Shown: one piece after another, positions 26,173 through 34,326 of the stretch
Numbering within the stretch: position 1 is the first letter of the stretch
Layout: the number at the start of each line of letters is the position of its first letter
Notes under the pieces: model-generated
Seen by the model: only the letters and a program-made list of their open reading frames with translations
What the model was told of the DNA's origin: nothing
Databases searched by the model: none
Position numbers and translations under genes: made by a program
Assembly: GCF_002008315.2 (NCBI RefSeq)
Contig: NZ_MVDG02000002.1
Coordinates: 1 to 64,000 of the forward strand
Direction of reading: 5' to 3'
From: Arthrobacter sp. KBS0703
GTDB lineage: Bacteria; Actinomycetota; Actinomycetes; Actinomycetales; Micrococcaceae
DNA length: 64,000 nt

Positions 26173-28485
26173 ATGGCGACTCGTAGGAACCCTTTATTCG
26201 ACACGGCCACCACCCTCGGAAAGATTTTAGGTTTCCTTGGCGTGAGCGCTATTTGCGGTGTGTTGGTGGCCGGCCTTTTGGTTCCGGCCGCCGCTGTTTC
26301 AGGCAGCACAGCCAGTGGCTCGATCGAATTCTTCGACACTCTCCCGGCGGAGCTGCAGGTGGACCCGCCCAGCCAGTCGACCAAGATTTTGGCAGCGGAC
26401 GGGAGCGTCATCGCCAACCTCTATGCGGAGAACCGCACCCGCGTGCCGCTGGACCAGATCTCCCCGTACATGAAGGACGCGGTGATCGCCATTGAGGACA
26501 ACCGCTTCTACGAGCACGGCGGCGTCGACACCACAGGCATCCTCCGGGCACTCGTGGCCACGGCCCGGGGCAACAAGCAGGGTGCGTCCACCATCACCCA
26601 GCAGTACGTCAACAACGTCCTCAACGCCTCGCTGGAATCCGAAGGCCGCACCGCGGACGTCAAGCTCAACGGCGTCAACAAGGGCGTGGGCGACAAACTG
26701 CGCGAAATGAAGCTCGCCATCGCCCTGGAGAAGAAGTTCACCAAGGAACAGATCCTCGAGGGCTACCTCAACATCGTGTTCTTCAACCGGGACGCCTACG
26801 GCATTGAGGCCGCTTCGAAGTTCTTCTTCAGCACCTCCGCCAAGGACCTCACACTCCCCCAGGCCGCTCTTCTTGCCGGCCTGGTCAACAGCCCTTCGGC
26901 CTTCGATCCCATCACGCACCCGGAGAACGCCAAGGTCCGCAGGGACCTGGTGCTGAACGCAATGCTGGCCCAGGGCAAGATCACCAAGGCCCAGCACACA
27001 GCTGCTGTTGCCACCCCGGTCAAGCCCAAGGTCACGCCGGCACGCCAGGGCTGCGCTTATTCACCAACTGCGCCGTACTTCTGCGACTACGTGCTGCACC
27101 TCCTGCTCAACAACCCGGCCTACGGCGCGGACGCCACCGAGCGTGAAAAGAAGATCTTCCGCGGCGGCCTGACCATCAAGACCACCCTGAATCCCAAGGC
27201 ACAGAAGGCCGCCCAGGACCAGGTGAACGCGTCCGCGGGGGCCAACCCGGACAAGTGGGGCGCGGCGCTCGTTTCGGTCGAACCCAAGACCGGCAAGATC
27301 ACGAATATGGCCCAGAACACCTCGTGGTTCCCGGGGAAGGGAAAGTTCGACTCCCAGATCAACTTCAGCGTGGATCAATATGACGATCAGGGCAATGACC
27401 TGAACGGCCTCGGAGGCGCCCAGCCGGGATCCACCATGAAGCCGTTCACCTTTGCCGAATGGCTCGACGAGGGCAAGTCGATGAACACCATCGTCAATGC
27501 GAGCCAGCGCCGGTACCCGCAGGACTTCCCGTGGAGGAACACATGTTCCACGCCCACCGTCGGCTGGTATGACAGCAGCAACGGAACCGATGACCTCCAG
27601 AACGCCGAAGAGGGCTACTACCGGAACATGACCGTGCTGGACGGCCTGAAGAACTCCATCAACACGGCGACCTTTGCTTCAGCTTCCCAGGTTGACCTGT
27701 GCGGCATCCAGAAGGTCGTGGACGCGGTTGGACTGCACGGCGGGCTGCCGGTCCGCGACAAGGAAACGAACGCCATCGTTGATGCGAATCCGAAGGTCAC
27801 CATGACCACGCTGGGTAACCTGCTTGGTTCGACGCAGACGGCTCCGCTGACCATGGCCAGCGCCTTCGCCACGTTCGCGAATGACGGCAAATACTGCGCC
27901 CCGATCGCCATCACGTCCGTGACCGACCAGACGGGGGCACAGCTCCCCGCCCAGTCGAGCGCCTGCCGGGATGCCGTCAAGCCCGAGGTGGCCCGCGGCG
28001 TGAACTACGCGCTCCAGCAGGTCCTCAACGAGGGCTCCGGTTCGCTCATCGAGCCCCGGATTTCCACCCGGACCACGTTCCCGATCGCTGCCAAGACCGG
28101 TACGTCCAACAACAACGGCTCCACGTGGGTCGTCGGCCACACCTCCGGGCTTGCCACCGCCGCCTGGTTCGGTGATGCGCTGGGCGCCCAGGACCGGGCC
28201 GGCCAGAACGTCACCGTGAACGGCAAGTTCTACACCGGCATTGACGGCTACATGATCGCCGGTCCCATGTTCTCCCAGTTCATGTCCCAAATCGCTCCCA
28301 CCTACGGCACCGATCCGTTCCCGGAACCGCCGTCCAACCTGCTCTATGGGACCCCGGAGTTCCAGCCTTCGGTCCCCGTACCGAACAACCCCCAGCCCCC
28401 GCAGACCGGCAACACGGGCGGCAGCACCGGTAACGGAAACGGCAACGGAAACGGCAACGGCAACGGCAACAAGGGGAATGGCTGA
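26173..28485 (+). CDS. Class A penicillin-binding protein (bifunctional transglycosylase/transpeptidase)
   Basis: This 770-residue enzyme builds peptidoglycan at the outer face of the membrane. A single N-terminal membrane anchor at about residues 12-40 is followed by the GT51 glycosyltransferase domain, with the catalytic motif AIEDNRFYEHGGVD and then KQGASTITQQYVNN. The transpeptidase domain shows the serine motif STMK (PGSTMKPF) and KTGTSNNNGSTW. GGAG precedes the ATG. The C-terminus ends in an Asn-Gly tail made by 6-bp repeats. The homologue in M. tuberculosis (PonA2, Rv3682) lies in the same neighbourhood. Confidence 0.94.
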   Translation: MATRRNPLFDTATTLGKILGFLGVSAICGVLVAGLLVPAAAVSGSTASGSIEFFDTLPAELQVDPPSQSTKILAADGSVIANLYAENRTRVPLDQISPYMKDAVIAIEDNRFYEHGGVDTTGILRALVATARGNKQGASTITQQYVNNVLNASLESEGRTADVKLNGVNKGVGDKLREMKLAIALEKKFTKEQILEGYLNIVFFNRDAYGIEAASKFFFSTSAKDLTLPQAALLAGLVNSPSAFDPITHPENAKVRRDLVLNAMLAQGKITKAQHTAAVATPVKPKVTPARQGCAYSPTAPYFCDYVLHLLLNNPAYGADATEREKKIFRGGLTIKTTLNPKAQKAAQDQVNASAGANPDKWGAALVSVEPKTGKITNMAQNTSWFPGKGKFDSQINFSVDQYDDQGNDLNGLGGAQPGSTMKPFTFAEWLDEGKSMNTIVNASQRRYPQDFPWRNTCSTPTVGWYDSSNGTDDLQNAEEGYYRNMTVLDGLKNSINTATFASASQVDLCGIQKVVDAVGLHGGLPVRDKETNAIVDANPKVTMTTLGNLLGSTQTAPLTMASAFATFANDGKYCAPIAITSVTDQTGAQLPAQSSACRDAVKPEVARGVNYALQQVLNEGSGSLIEPRISTRTTFPIAAKTGTSNNNGSTWVVGHTSGLATAAWFGDALGAQDRAGQNVTVNGKFYTGIDGYMIAGPMFSQFMSQIAPTYGTDPFPEPPSNLLYGTPEFQPSVPVPNNPQPPQTGNTGGSTGNGNGNGNGNGNGNKGNG
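28429..28470. repeat. Seven tandem GGNAAC units encoding (Gly-Asn)n
   Basis: The 6-bp unit GGTAAC/GGAAAC/GGCAAC is repeated seven times at the end of the PBP gene. Such tracts can vary in length by slippage. Here they make a flexible, hydrophilic extracellular tail. Confidence 0.9.
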
Positions 28486-28487
28486 CG

Positions 28488-29435
28488 GTGATCGACACAT
28501 CGCAGCTGGCGAGCCGCGTCCGTAGCATCGGGCGTGGCTTTGCCGTAACCGCCGGAGCGGGAGCGGTGGCAGCCCTCGCGGCCACGAGTTACGGGTTGTG
28601 GGAGAAGAACCAGTTTGTGCTGCGGGAAGAAACCCTTCCCATCCTGCCTGCGGGACGGGACCCGTTCCGGATCCTGCACCTGAGCGACATCCACTTTGTT
28701 CCGGGCCAGAAGGCGAAAGCGGAATGGCTGCGTTCGCTGGCCGGGCTGAGGCCCGACCTCGTGGTGAACACCGGCGACAACCTCAGCCACCCCAAGGCGG
28801 TGGATCCGCTGCTGACGGCGCTGGCACCGCTCCTGGACTTCCCGGGCGTCTTCGTTCCGGGCTCCAACGACTACTACGCTCCCCGGCTCAAGAACCCGGC
28901 GTCGTACCTGCTCGGCCCCTCCAAGGCCAAGCAGGACGAGGAGGAACTTGATTGGCCGCGCCTGCGGTCCGGCTTCGGCATGGGCGGCTGGGTGGATCTG
29001 ACCAACCGGCACCAGTCGATTGTGCTCAGGGGCATGCGGTTCGATTTCTCCGGTGTGGACGATCCCCACCTCAAGCGTGAACGGTATGCGGGCTGGCCGC
29101 GGGGCACCAGGGGCCAGGACGCAACCGAGCACCTGCGTGTGGCCGTCATCCATGCCCCGTACCAGCGGGTGCTGGACCACTTCACCGAGGACGGCGCGGA
29201 TCTGCTGCTGGCAGGCCACACGCACGGCGGCCAGCTCTGCATCCCCGGATACGGCGCCATCATTGCCAACTGCGACATTCCCACTTGGCGCGCCAAGGGA
29301 CTCCACGACTGGCAGAGCAACGGACATACGACGCCGGTCAACGTCTCGGGCGGCATCGGCACCTCGCGCTTCGCCCCCATCCGTATCGCCTGCAAGCCTG
29401 AGGCCGTACTGCTCACCCTCACCGCCCGTCCCTGA
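28488..29435 (+). CDS. Membrane-anchored metallophosphoesterase
   Basis: This is a 315-residue calcineurin-like phosphoesterase. The metal-binding motifs are in order: HLSDIHF (D, H), NTGDNL (GD), PGSNDYY (a GNH-like block, here GSND), and AGHTHGGQ (GHTH). One N-terminal hydrophobic segment (about residues 15-35) suggests membrane anchoring. The first motif group resembles YkuE/YaeI-type lipid-related phosphoesterases. The GTG start is 2 bp after the PBP stop, so it is co-transcribed with ponA. The third motif has Ser-Asn where GNH is usual, so the histidine ligand is missing or replaced. Confidence 0.88.
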   Translation: MIDTSQLASRVRSIGRGFAVTAGAGAVAALAATSYGLWEKNQFVLREETLPILPAGRDPFRILHLSDIHFVPGQKAKAEWLRSLAGLRPDLVVNTGDNLSHPKAVDPLLTALAPLLDFPGVFVPGSNDYYAPRLKNPASYLLGPSKAKQDEEELDWPRLRSGFGMGGWVDLTNRHQSIVLRGMRFDFSGVDDPHLKRERYAGWPRGTRGQDATEHLRVAVIHAPYQRVLDHFTEDGADLLLAGHTHGGQLCIPGYGAIIANCDIPTWRAKGLHDWQSNGHTTPVNVSGGIGTSRFAPIRIACKPEAVLLTLTARP

Positions 29436-29473
29436 GTTCTGACCCGTGTGAACCAGGTCACCGATGGCATAGG

Positions 29474-29494
29474 GTAGTTGCTACGGGAAACTAC
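29474..29494. promoter_or_regulatory. Inverted repeat upstream of the ABC exporter pair
   Basis: GTAGTT at 29474-29479 and AACTAC at 29489-29494 form a 6-bp inverted repeat with a 9-bp spacer, 22 bp before the first exporter start. The position is right for an operator. No regulator gene is next to it. Confidence 0.35.
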
Positions 29495-29516
29495 ATTCGC
29501 GAGTTGAGAAGCGGGC

Positions 29517-31379
29517 ATGGCCAAGCAAAGTTCATTTTTCAGATCCGTCAGCCGACTGTACCCCCACGTTAAGCCAATCCTCCCCCGGCTGGTGATGGGG
29601 CTGCTGTGCGCGCTCCTGGCCAGCGTGGTGGCGCTCACCATCCCCCAGGTGCTGCGGGTCCTCATCAACGATTCCCTGAGGCACGGCGCCACCGCGGCGG
29701 CCGTGTGGTCCTCCGCGGGCGTCATCCTGGCCCTGGGCATCGCCGAGGCCGCGCTGGTGGCCCTCCGCCGCACATTCGTCATCAACCCTGCCACGACAGT
29801 GGAAACCAGGATGCGGGTCTCGCTGTACGCCCACCTGCAGGACCTGACAGTCTCCTTCCATGACCGGTGGGGATCGGGGCAGCTGCTCTCCCGCGCCATG
29901 ACGGACCTGAACTTCCTCCGGCGCTGGATGGCGTTCGGCGCCATCATGCTGGTGGTGACCACGCTGACGGTGGTGATCGGCGTCGTCGTGATGTTCACCA
30001 TGAGCTGGCAGCTGGCCCTCATCTTCCTCGCCGCGGCTGTACCCATCATGGCCTACGGCTTCCGTTTCCGGACGCGCTTCAGCAAGGTGGCACGGCGCAG
30101 CCAGGACCAGGCCGGGGACCTCGCCACGACAGTGGAGGAATCCGTCCACGGCATCCGCGTGCTGAAGGCCTTCGGCCGAAGCCGGGAAGCGCTGGAGACC
30201 TTCAACGGCCAGGCCGAGGAACTCCGCCAGACCGAGATCGCCAAGGCCAAACACCAGGCCACCTTCAGCATGGTGGTCACGCTTTTGCCGGAACTCGGGC
30301 TGGGCGCAGGCCTGGTGGCGGGCATCATGCTGGTGGCGGACGGGCAGCTCACCATCGGCGCGCTCGTGGCATTCTTCGCCACCGCGGCCGTCATCGCTGC
30401 CCCCGTGGAGTTCTCCGGCATGCTGCTGGCCATGGCCCTGACCGCTAAGAGCGCCCTGGACCGCCACTTCGAGGTCATGGATTCGCAGAACACCATCACC
30501 AGCCCGGCGGCACCCCGGCGGCCGGCCGAGCTGAAGGGCGCCCTGAGCTTCAACAACGTCACGTTCGCCTTCGACGACGCCCCGGACAAGCCGATCCTCA
30601 GGGACATCCGGCTGGACATCCGGCCCGGCGAAACCATGGCCCTCGTGGGCATCACCGGAAGCGGCAAGAGCGCCCTCCTCCAGCTCGTGCCCCGGCTCTA
30701 TGACGTCACGGAAGGCTCCATCACCATCGACGGCGTGGACCTGCGCGCCTTCAGCGTGGAGGAACTTCGCACCGTGGTGGGCGTGGCGTTCGAGGACACG
30801 ACGCTCTTCTCGAGCTCCGTCCGGGACAACGTGCTCCTGGGGGCACGGACTGCGGCGGTCCAAACAACGACTGCCGTCCCCGGCGCCGGTGAAGACCCCG
30901 GGGACGGCCTCGAACAAATCCTGGAGGAAGCGCTGGACACCGCCCAGGCCCACTTCGCCTACTCCCTGCCCGACGGCCTGGACACCCTCATCGGCGAGGA
31001 GGGGCTGAGCCTGTCCGGCGGCCAGCGGCAGCGCATTGCCCTGGCCCGCGCCATCGCTGCCAAGCCCACGGTGCTGGTCCTCGACGATCCGCTGTCCGCC
31101 CTGGACGTCAATACCGAAGAGCTCGTGGAACGCCGGCTGCGCGAGGTGCTGTCAGGGACCACCACGCTGATCGTCGCGCACCGGCCGTCCACCGTGGCCC
31201 TGGCGGACCGGGTGGCGCTGCTCGAGGAAGGCCGCATCGCCGCTGTCGGAACCCACGCCGAGCTGCTCGCCGACAACGCCCACTACCGGTACGTCATCGC
31301 CAGCCTGGAGACTGAGCCCCGCGACCTGGACTCCGAGCTGTCGGCCCTCGAAGACGAAGCAGGGGAACACATCCGATGA
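29517..31379 (+). CDS. ABC exporter half-transporter, membrane plus ATPase domains (subunit 1)
   Basis: This is a 620-residue type IV ABC exporter half. An N-terminal six-span membrane domain is followed by an ATPase domain with Walker [15 protein letters not shown] (about residue 375), signature [16 protein letters not shown] and Walker B TVLVLDDP. The Walker B motif ends in Asp-Asp-Pro, so the catalytic Glu after Walker B is Asp. This marks the degenerate ATP site of a heterodimeric exporter. The next gene overlaps by ATGA and encodes the partner. The transported substrate (drug, lipid or peptide) is unknown. Confidence 0.92.
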   Translation: MAKQSSFFRSVSRLYPHVKPILPRLVMGLLCALLASVVALTIPQVLRVLINDSLRHGATAAAVWSSAGVILALGIAEAALVALRRTFVINPATTVETRMRVSLYAHLQDLTVSFHDRWGSGQLLSRAMTDLNFLRRWMAFGAIMLVVTTLTVVIGVVVMFTMSWQLALIFLAAAVPIMAYGFRFRTRFSKVARRSQDQAGDLATTVEESVHGIRVLKAFGRSREALETFNGQAEELRQTEIAKAKHQATFSMVVTLLPELGLGAGLVAGIMLVADGQLTIGALVAFFATAAVIAAPVEFSGMLLAMALTAKSALDRHFEVMDSQNTITSPAAPRRPAELKGALSFNNVTFAFDDAPDKPILRDIRLDIRPGETMALVGITGSGKSALLQLVPRLYDVTEGSITIDGVDLRAFSVEELRTVVGVAFEDTTLFSSSVRDNVLLGARTAAVQTTTAVPGAGEDPGDGLEQILEEALDTAQAHFAYSLPDGLDTLIGEEGLSLSGGQRQRIALARAIAAKPTVLVLDDPLSALDVNTEELVERRLREVLSGTTTLIVAHRPSTVALADRVALLEEGRIAAVGTHAELLADNAHYRYVIASLETEPRDLDSELSALEDEAGEHIR

Positions 31380-33252
31380 GCGCCGCAGCATTCGGCACCG
31401 CCAACGAGGACAACGCCCACCTCAGCAAGAGCGACAGTAAAGCGGTTCGACGGCGGTCGCTCGCCTTGCTGGGATCGCTGATCCGGCCCGTCCGGCTGCG
31501 GTTCTGGCTGACCCTGGCCACTGTGGTCCTGTCGCAGGCGGCCCGCGTGGCAGGGCCTGCCCTGATTGCCTTCGGCATCGACCACGCGCTGCCGGCCCTG
31601 CGCGCCGGCGACAACGTCCCGCTGGTGATCACCGGCGTCGCCTACCTGGTTGCGGCGGTGGCCGCCTCCGTGCTGACGGCACTGTATGTCACCTCGACGG
31701 CCAAGCTCAGCCAGGCGATGCTGCTGGACCTGCGGCTGCGGGTGTTCCGTCACACCCAGCGGCTTAGCCTCGAATTCCACGAGAAGTACACCTCGGGCCG
31801 CATCATCGCGCGGCAGACTTCGGATCTCGAGGCGCTCCGGGAACTCCTGGATTCCGGCGTGAGCTCCCTGGCCTCCGGCATGCTCTTCATGGTGTTCACG
31901 GCCGTCACGGTCTTTGCCCTCGACTGGCGCAGCGGGCTGATCGTCCTGGCCGCCGGTGTGCCCATGTTTTTCCTGGCCCGCTGGTACCAGAAGCACTCGC
32001 AGATCGCGTTCCGGGAATCCCGGGTGGTGTCTGCCCGGCTGATCGTGCACTTCGTGGAAACGATGACCGGCATCCGCGCCGTCAAGGCCTTCCGCAAGGA
32101 GCGCGAGAACGACGCGCGCTACGGGGAACTGGCCGACGAATACCGCAGGGTGACCGTCCGGTCTATCAACCTGAACGGAGTGTTCCAGCCGGGCCTGGTC
32201 CTGATTGGCAACGTCTGCGTGGCCGCGGTGCTGCTGTTCGGCGGGTTCCGGGTGCTCACCGGCGACTTGGCCGTCGGCGTGCTGCTGGCGCTGATGCTCT
32301 CCACGAAGCGCTTCTTCCAGCCCGTGGACCAGATGGCCATGTTCTACAACTCCTTCCAAAGCGCCCAGGCCGCCCTGGAAAAGGTGTCCGGCCTGCTCGA
32401 GGAGGTTCCCACCGTCCGCCCGCCGCGGAACGCCGTGGAACTCCGCGAAGCCCGCGGCAGGGTCGAATTCAAGGGCGTCGAGTTCCGCTACGGCCACGGG
32501 CCGCTCATCATCCCGGAACTGAACCTCACCGTCCCGGCCGGCCAGACGGTGGCGCTGGTGGGCCAGACGGGCGCCGGCAAATCCACGCTCGCCAAGCTGA
32601 TTGCCCGCTTCTACGACGTCACGTCCGGCTCGGTCATGCTTGACGGTGTGGACCTGCGCCAGCTCGCCACGGCGGACCTGCGCCGGAACATTGTGATGGT
32701 CACGCAGGAGGCGTTCCTGTTCAGCGGCTCGGTGGCGGACAACATCGCCCTGGGCCGGCCGGAGGCGTCACGCGACGAGATCGAGGCAGCCGCCCGGGCC
32801 GTGGGGGCGCATGAGTTCATCAGCGAACTCCCCGAGGGCTACGACACGGACGTCAACAAACGCGGCGGCCGCGTATCCTCCGGGCAGCGCCAGCTGATCA
32901 GCTTCGCCCGGGCCGTCCTCGCGCGGCCGGCGGTCCTGATCCTGGATGAGGCCACGTCCTCGCTGGACATCCCCTCGGAGCGCCTCGTCCAGACCGGCCT
33001 GGCCCGGCTGCTGCAGGGAACGGACGACGGCGGCCCGGCCGCCCCCGCGCGGCTGTCTCTTATACACATCTAGATGTGTATAAGAGACAGGCCCTGATCA
33101 TCGCGCACAGGCTGTCCACGGTGGAGACGGCCGACCGGGTGCTGGTGATCCACGACGGCCAGGTGGTGGAGGACGGCACCCCGGCGGAGCTCATTGGCGG
33201 CGGCGGACGCTTTGCCCGGCTCCACGGGGCCTGGAAGGATTCGCTGGTCTGA
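31376..33252 (+). CDS. ABC exporter half-transporter (subunit 2), split by adapter near its end
   Basis: This is the partner of the preceding gene, joined by an ATGA overlap. It has six membrane spans, then Walker [18 protein letters not shown]-loop VTQEAFLF, signature [14 protein letters not shown] and Walker [12 protein letters not shown] with the catalytic Glu. It therefore supplies a canonical ATP site. The adapter at 33053-33090 falls between GPAAPAR and [11 protein letters not shown]. Only about one codon seems to be lost, so the true gene is intact, at about 613 residues ending at the TGA at 33250. Confidence 0.9.
33053..33090. other. Mate-pair junction adapter inside the ABC exporter gene
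   Basis: This is the 38-bp palindrome of two mosaic ends. The flanks encode contiguous parts of the ATPase domain just before the H-loop (IIAHRLST). Confidence 0.96.
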
Positions 33253-33392
33253 GCCGTGGCTTGGCCGACGCCTCGGCTGGGGTTCCTGCCGAGCTCCCCC
33301 ACCTTTGGAGGAGTCCTGCAGGGGGTCCTGGCCTCGATTTCGCATGTGGGCCCTGCATCGGCTATCCTTGTAAAGTTGCTTTTGCAGCGGAT

Positions 33393-33469
<77 letters not shown>

Positions 33470-33476
33470 AACAAAA

Positions 33477-33508
33477 GAGGGTCTCCCCACGGGGAGGCCC
33501 TCTTTTTT
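33477..33508 (+). terminator. Rho-independent terminator after tRNA-Pro
   Basis: GAGGGTCTCCCC and GGGGAGGCCCTC form a stem with a short loop, followed directly by TTTTTT. It starts 8 bp after the tRNA. Confidence 0.92.
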
Positions 33509-33547
33509 GCACTGCCCGGCGCTTGCCGCGGCTTCCGGATTAGGGGC

Positions 33548-33892
33548 TCAGAGGCCCTCGTGCGTGATGTTCGGCCGCGCCTGCCCGTCTCCGAGCAGTG
33601 GAATCTGGACACGGTTAGAACCGTCGTCGGCCAGGTAGTCGCCGCGGCTCTCGTACCCCTGGACCTGGTGCAGGTACCGGTGCCGCAACCGCAGGCCGAC
33701 AGCGAAAAGCACCAGAGCTTCCAGCAGCGCCGCAATGCCGATGATCCCCCAGACCAGGCTCCCGGCGTCGGCCGTTCCGGTGAGCACTTCGATGACCGAT
33801 GCCCCGGCGACCGCCGCCACAATCAGCGACGTACCCGCAATGGTCCACAGAAGGTAAGCCCGTTGCAGCCCGTTAGCTCCGTGTTGCTTCAT
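33548..33892 (-). CDS. Small membrane protein of unknown function
   Basis: This is a 114-residue protein. Two or three hydrophobic segments are visible (LLWTIAGTSLIVAAVAGASV and IIGIAALLEALVLFAVGL). A basic, soluble tail follows, ending NITHEGL. It begins with MKQHGANG preceded by AGAAAGGG. It lies downstream of, and on the same strand as, the small secreted peptide gene at 34010-34195, but a terminator-like hairpin (33951-33994) separates them. I do not recognise the family. A role linked to the peptide is possible only through location. Confidence 0.75.
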   Translation of the reverse strand: MKQHGANGLQRAYLLWTIAGTSLIVAAVAGASVIEVLTGTADAGSLVWGIIGIAALLEALVLFAVGLRLRHRYLHQVQGYESRGDYLADDGSNRVQIPLLGDGQARPNITHEGL

Positions 33893-33950
33893 GTTGTGCC
33901 CTTTCTGTGGTCCCGGCCTCTATGGTCCTGGCGGAAAACTGGGTGAAAGG

Positions 33951-33994
33951 AAAGGGCCCCGGAACATGGTTCGCGCATGTCCCGGGGCCCTTTT
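33951..33994. terminator. Hairpin between the peptide gene and the membrane-protein gene
   Basis: AAAGGGCCCCGG (33951-33962) pairs with CCGGGGCCCTTT (33982-33993). The loop is 19 nt, itself partly paired through ACATG/CATGT. On the minus strand it follows the peptide stop by about 16 bp and so can end that short transcript. Confidence 0.75.
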
Positions 33995-34009
33995 CCTGAG
34001 GAAAGCCTG

Positions 34010-34195
34010 CTACATAGGATCCGGCCAGTTGCCGATGTTCATGTAGTTCACGCTCATTGGATCCGGCCAGTTGCCAATGGCAACAGTGGTGCCCGAGTTG
34101 TCCGCGGCAGAACCGGCGGACAGAACGGCTGGGGCCGTGGCGGAGAATGCGAGGGCCCCTGCCAGTACGGCAGCGGCTGCAATCTTCTTCAACAT
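34010..34195 (-). CDS. Secreted repeat peptide, candidate pheromone precursor
   Basis: This is a 61-residue precursor with a good ribosome site (GAGG 7 nt before the ATG). Residues 1-30 are a Sec signal peptide: MLKK, a hydrophobic core from about 5 to 17, and an Ala-rich cleavage region ending near SAGSA. The remaining 31 or so residues carry IGNWPDPM twice, at 40-47 and 54-61, with a 14-residue period. The second copy is the exact C-terminus. It is divergent from an HTH-TPR regulator (34327-35589) across a 131-bp region with inverted repeats. The arrangement matches pheromone/receptor pairs of the Firmicutes RRNPP type. I do not recognise the peptide family. Alternatives are a secreted antimicrobial or a surface peptide. 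Confidence 0.82.
   Translation of the reverse strand: MLKKIAAAAVLAGALAFSATAPAVLSAGSAADNSGTTVAIGNWPDPMSVNYMNIGNWPDPM
34017..34075. repeat. Direct repeat encoding the duplicated peptide motif
   Basis: GGATCCGGCCAGTTGCC occurs at 34017-34033 and 34059-34075, exactly 42 bp (14 codons) apart. On the minus strand it encodes the GNWPDP core. Conservation is at DNA level as well, which suggests a recent duplication or selection for identical products. Confidence 0.92.
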
Positions 34196-34246
34196 GTGAG
34201 GTCCTCAATACGAGTCGGATTCGTTACAAAGTCAGCACTTTCCTTG

Positions 34247-34286
34247 TTGACATACATTGTAAAATGTTTTCCACAGGGCGTGTCAA
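34247..34286. promoter_or_regulatory. Promoter/operator region between peptide gene and HTH-TPR gene
   Basis: The region is AT-rich compared with its surroundings. TTGACA (34247-34252) and TGTCAA (34281-34286) are an inverted pair. Read on the minus strand, TTGACA (34286-34281) with TACAAT (34261-34256) is a promoter for the peptide, with a 19-bp spacer. Inside lies ACATT-GTAA-AATGT (34254-34267), a palindrome overlapping that -10 box and a candidate binding site for the regulator. Confidence 0.55.
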
Positions 34287-34326
34287 GCATTGTGTACAAG
34301 ACGTGTCCGGAATAAGGAGGATTCCC

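Noticed and set aside
34057..34326. N-terminal 90-codon extension of the HTH-TPR protein
   Set aside because: It would cover the divergent peptide gene and promoter and has no ribosome site. GTG at 34327 has AAGGAGG and starts at the HTH.
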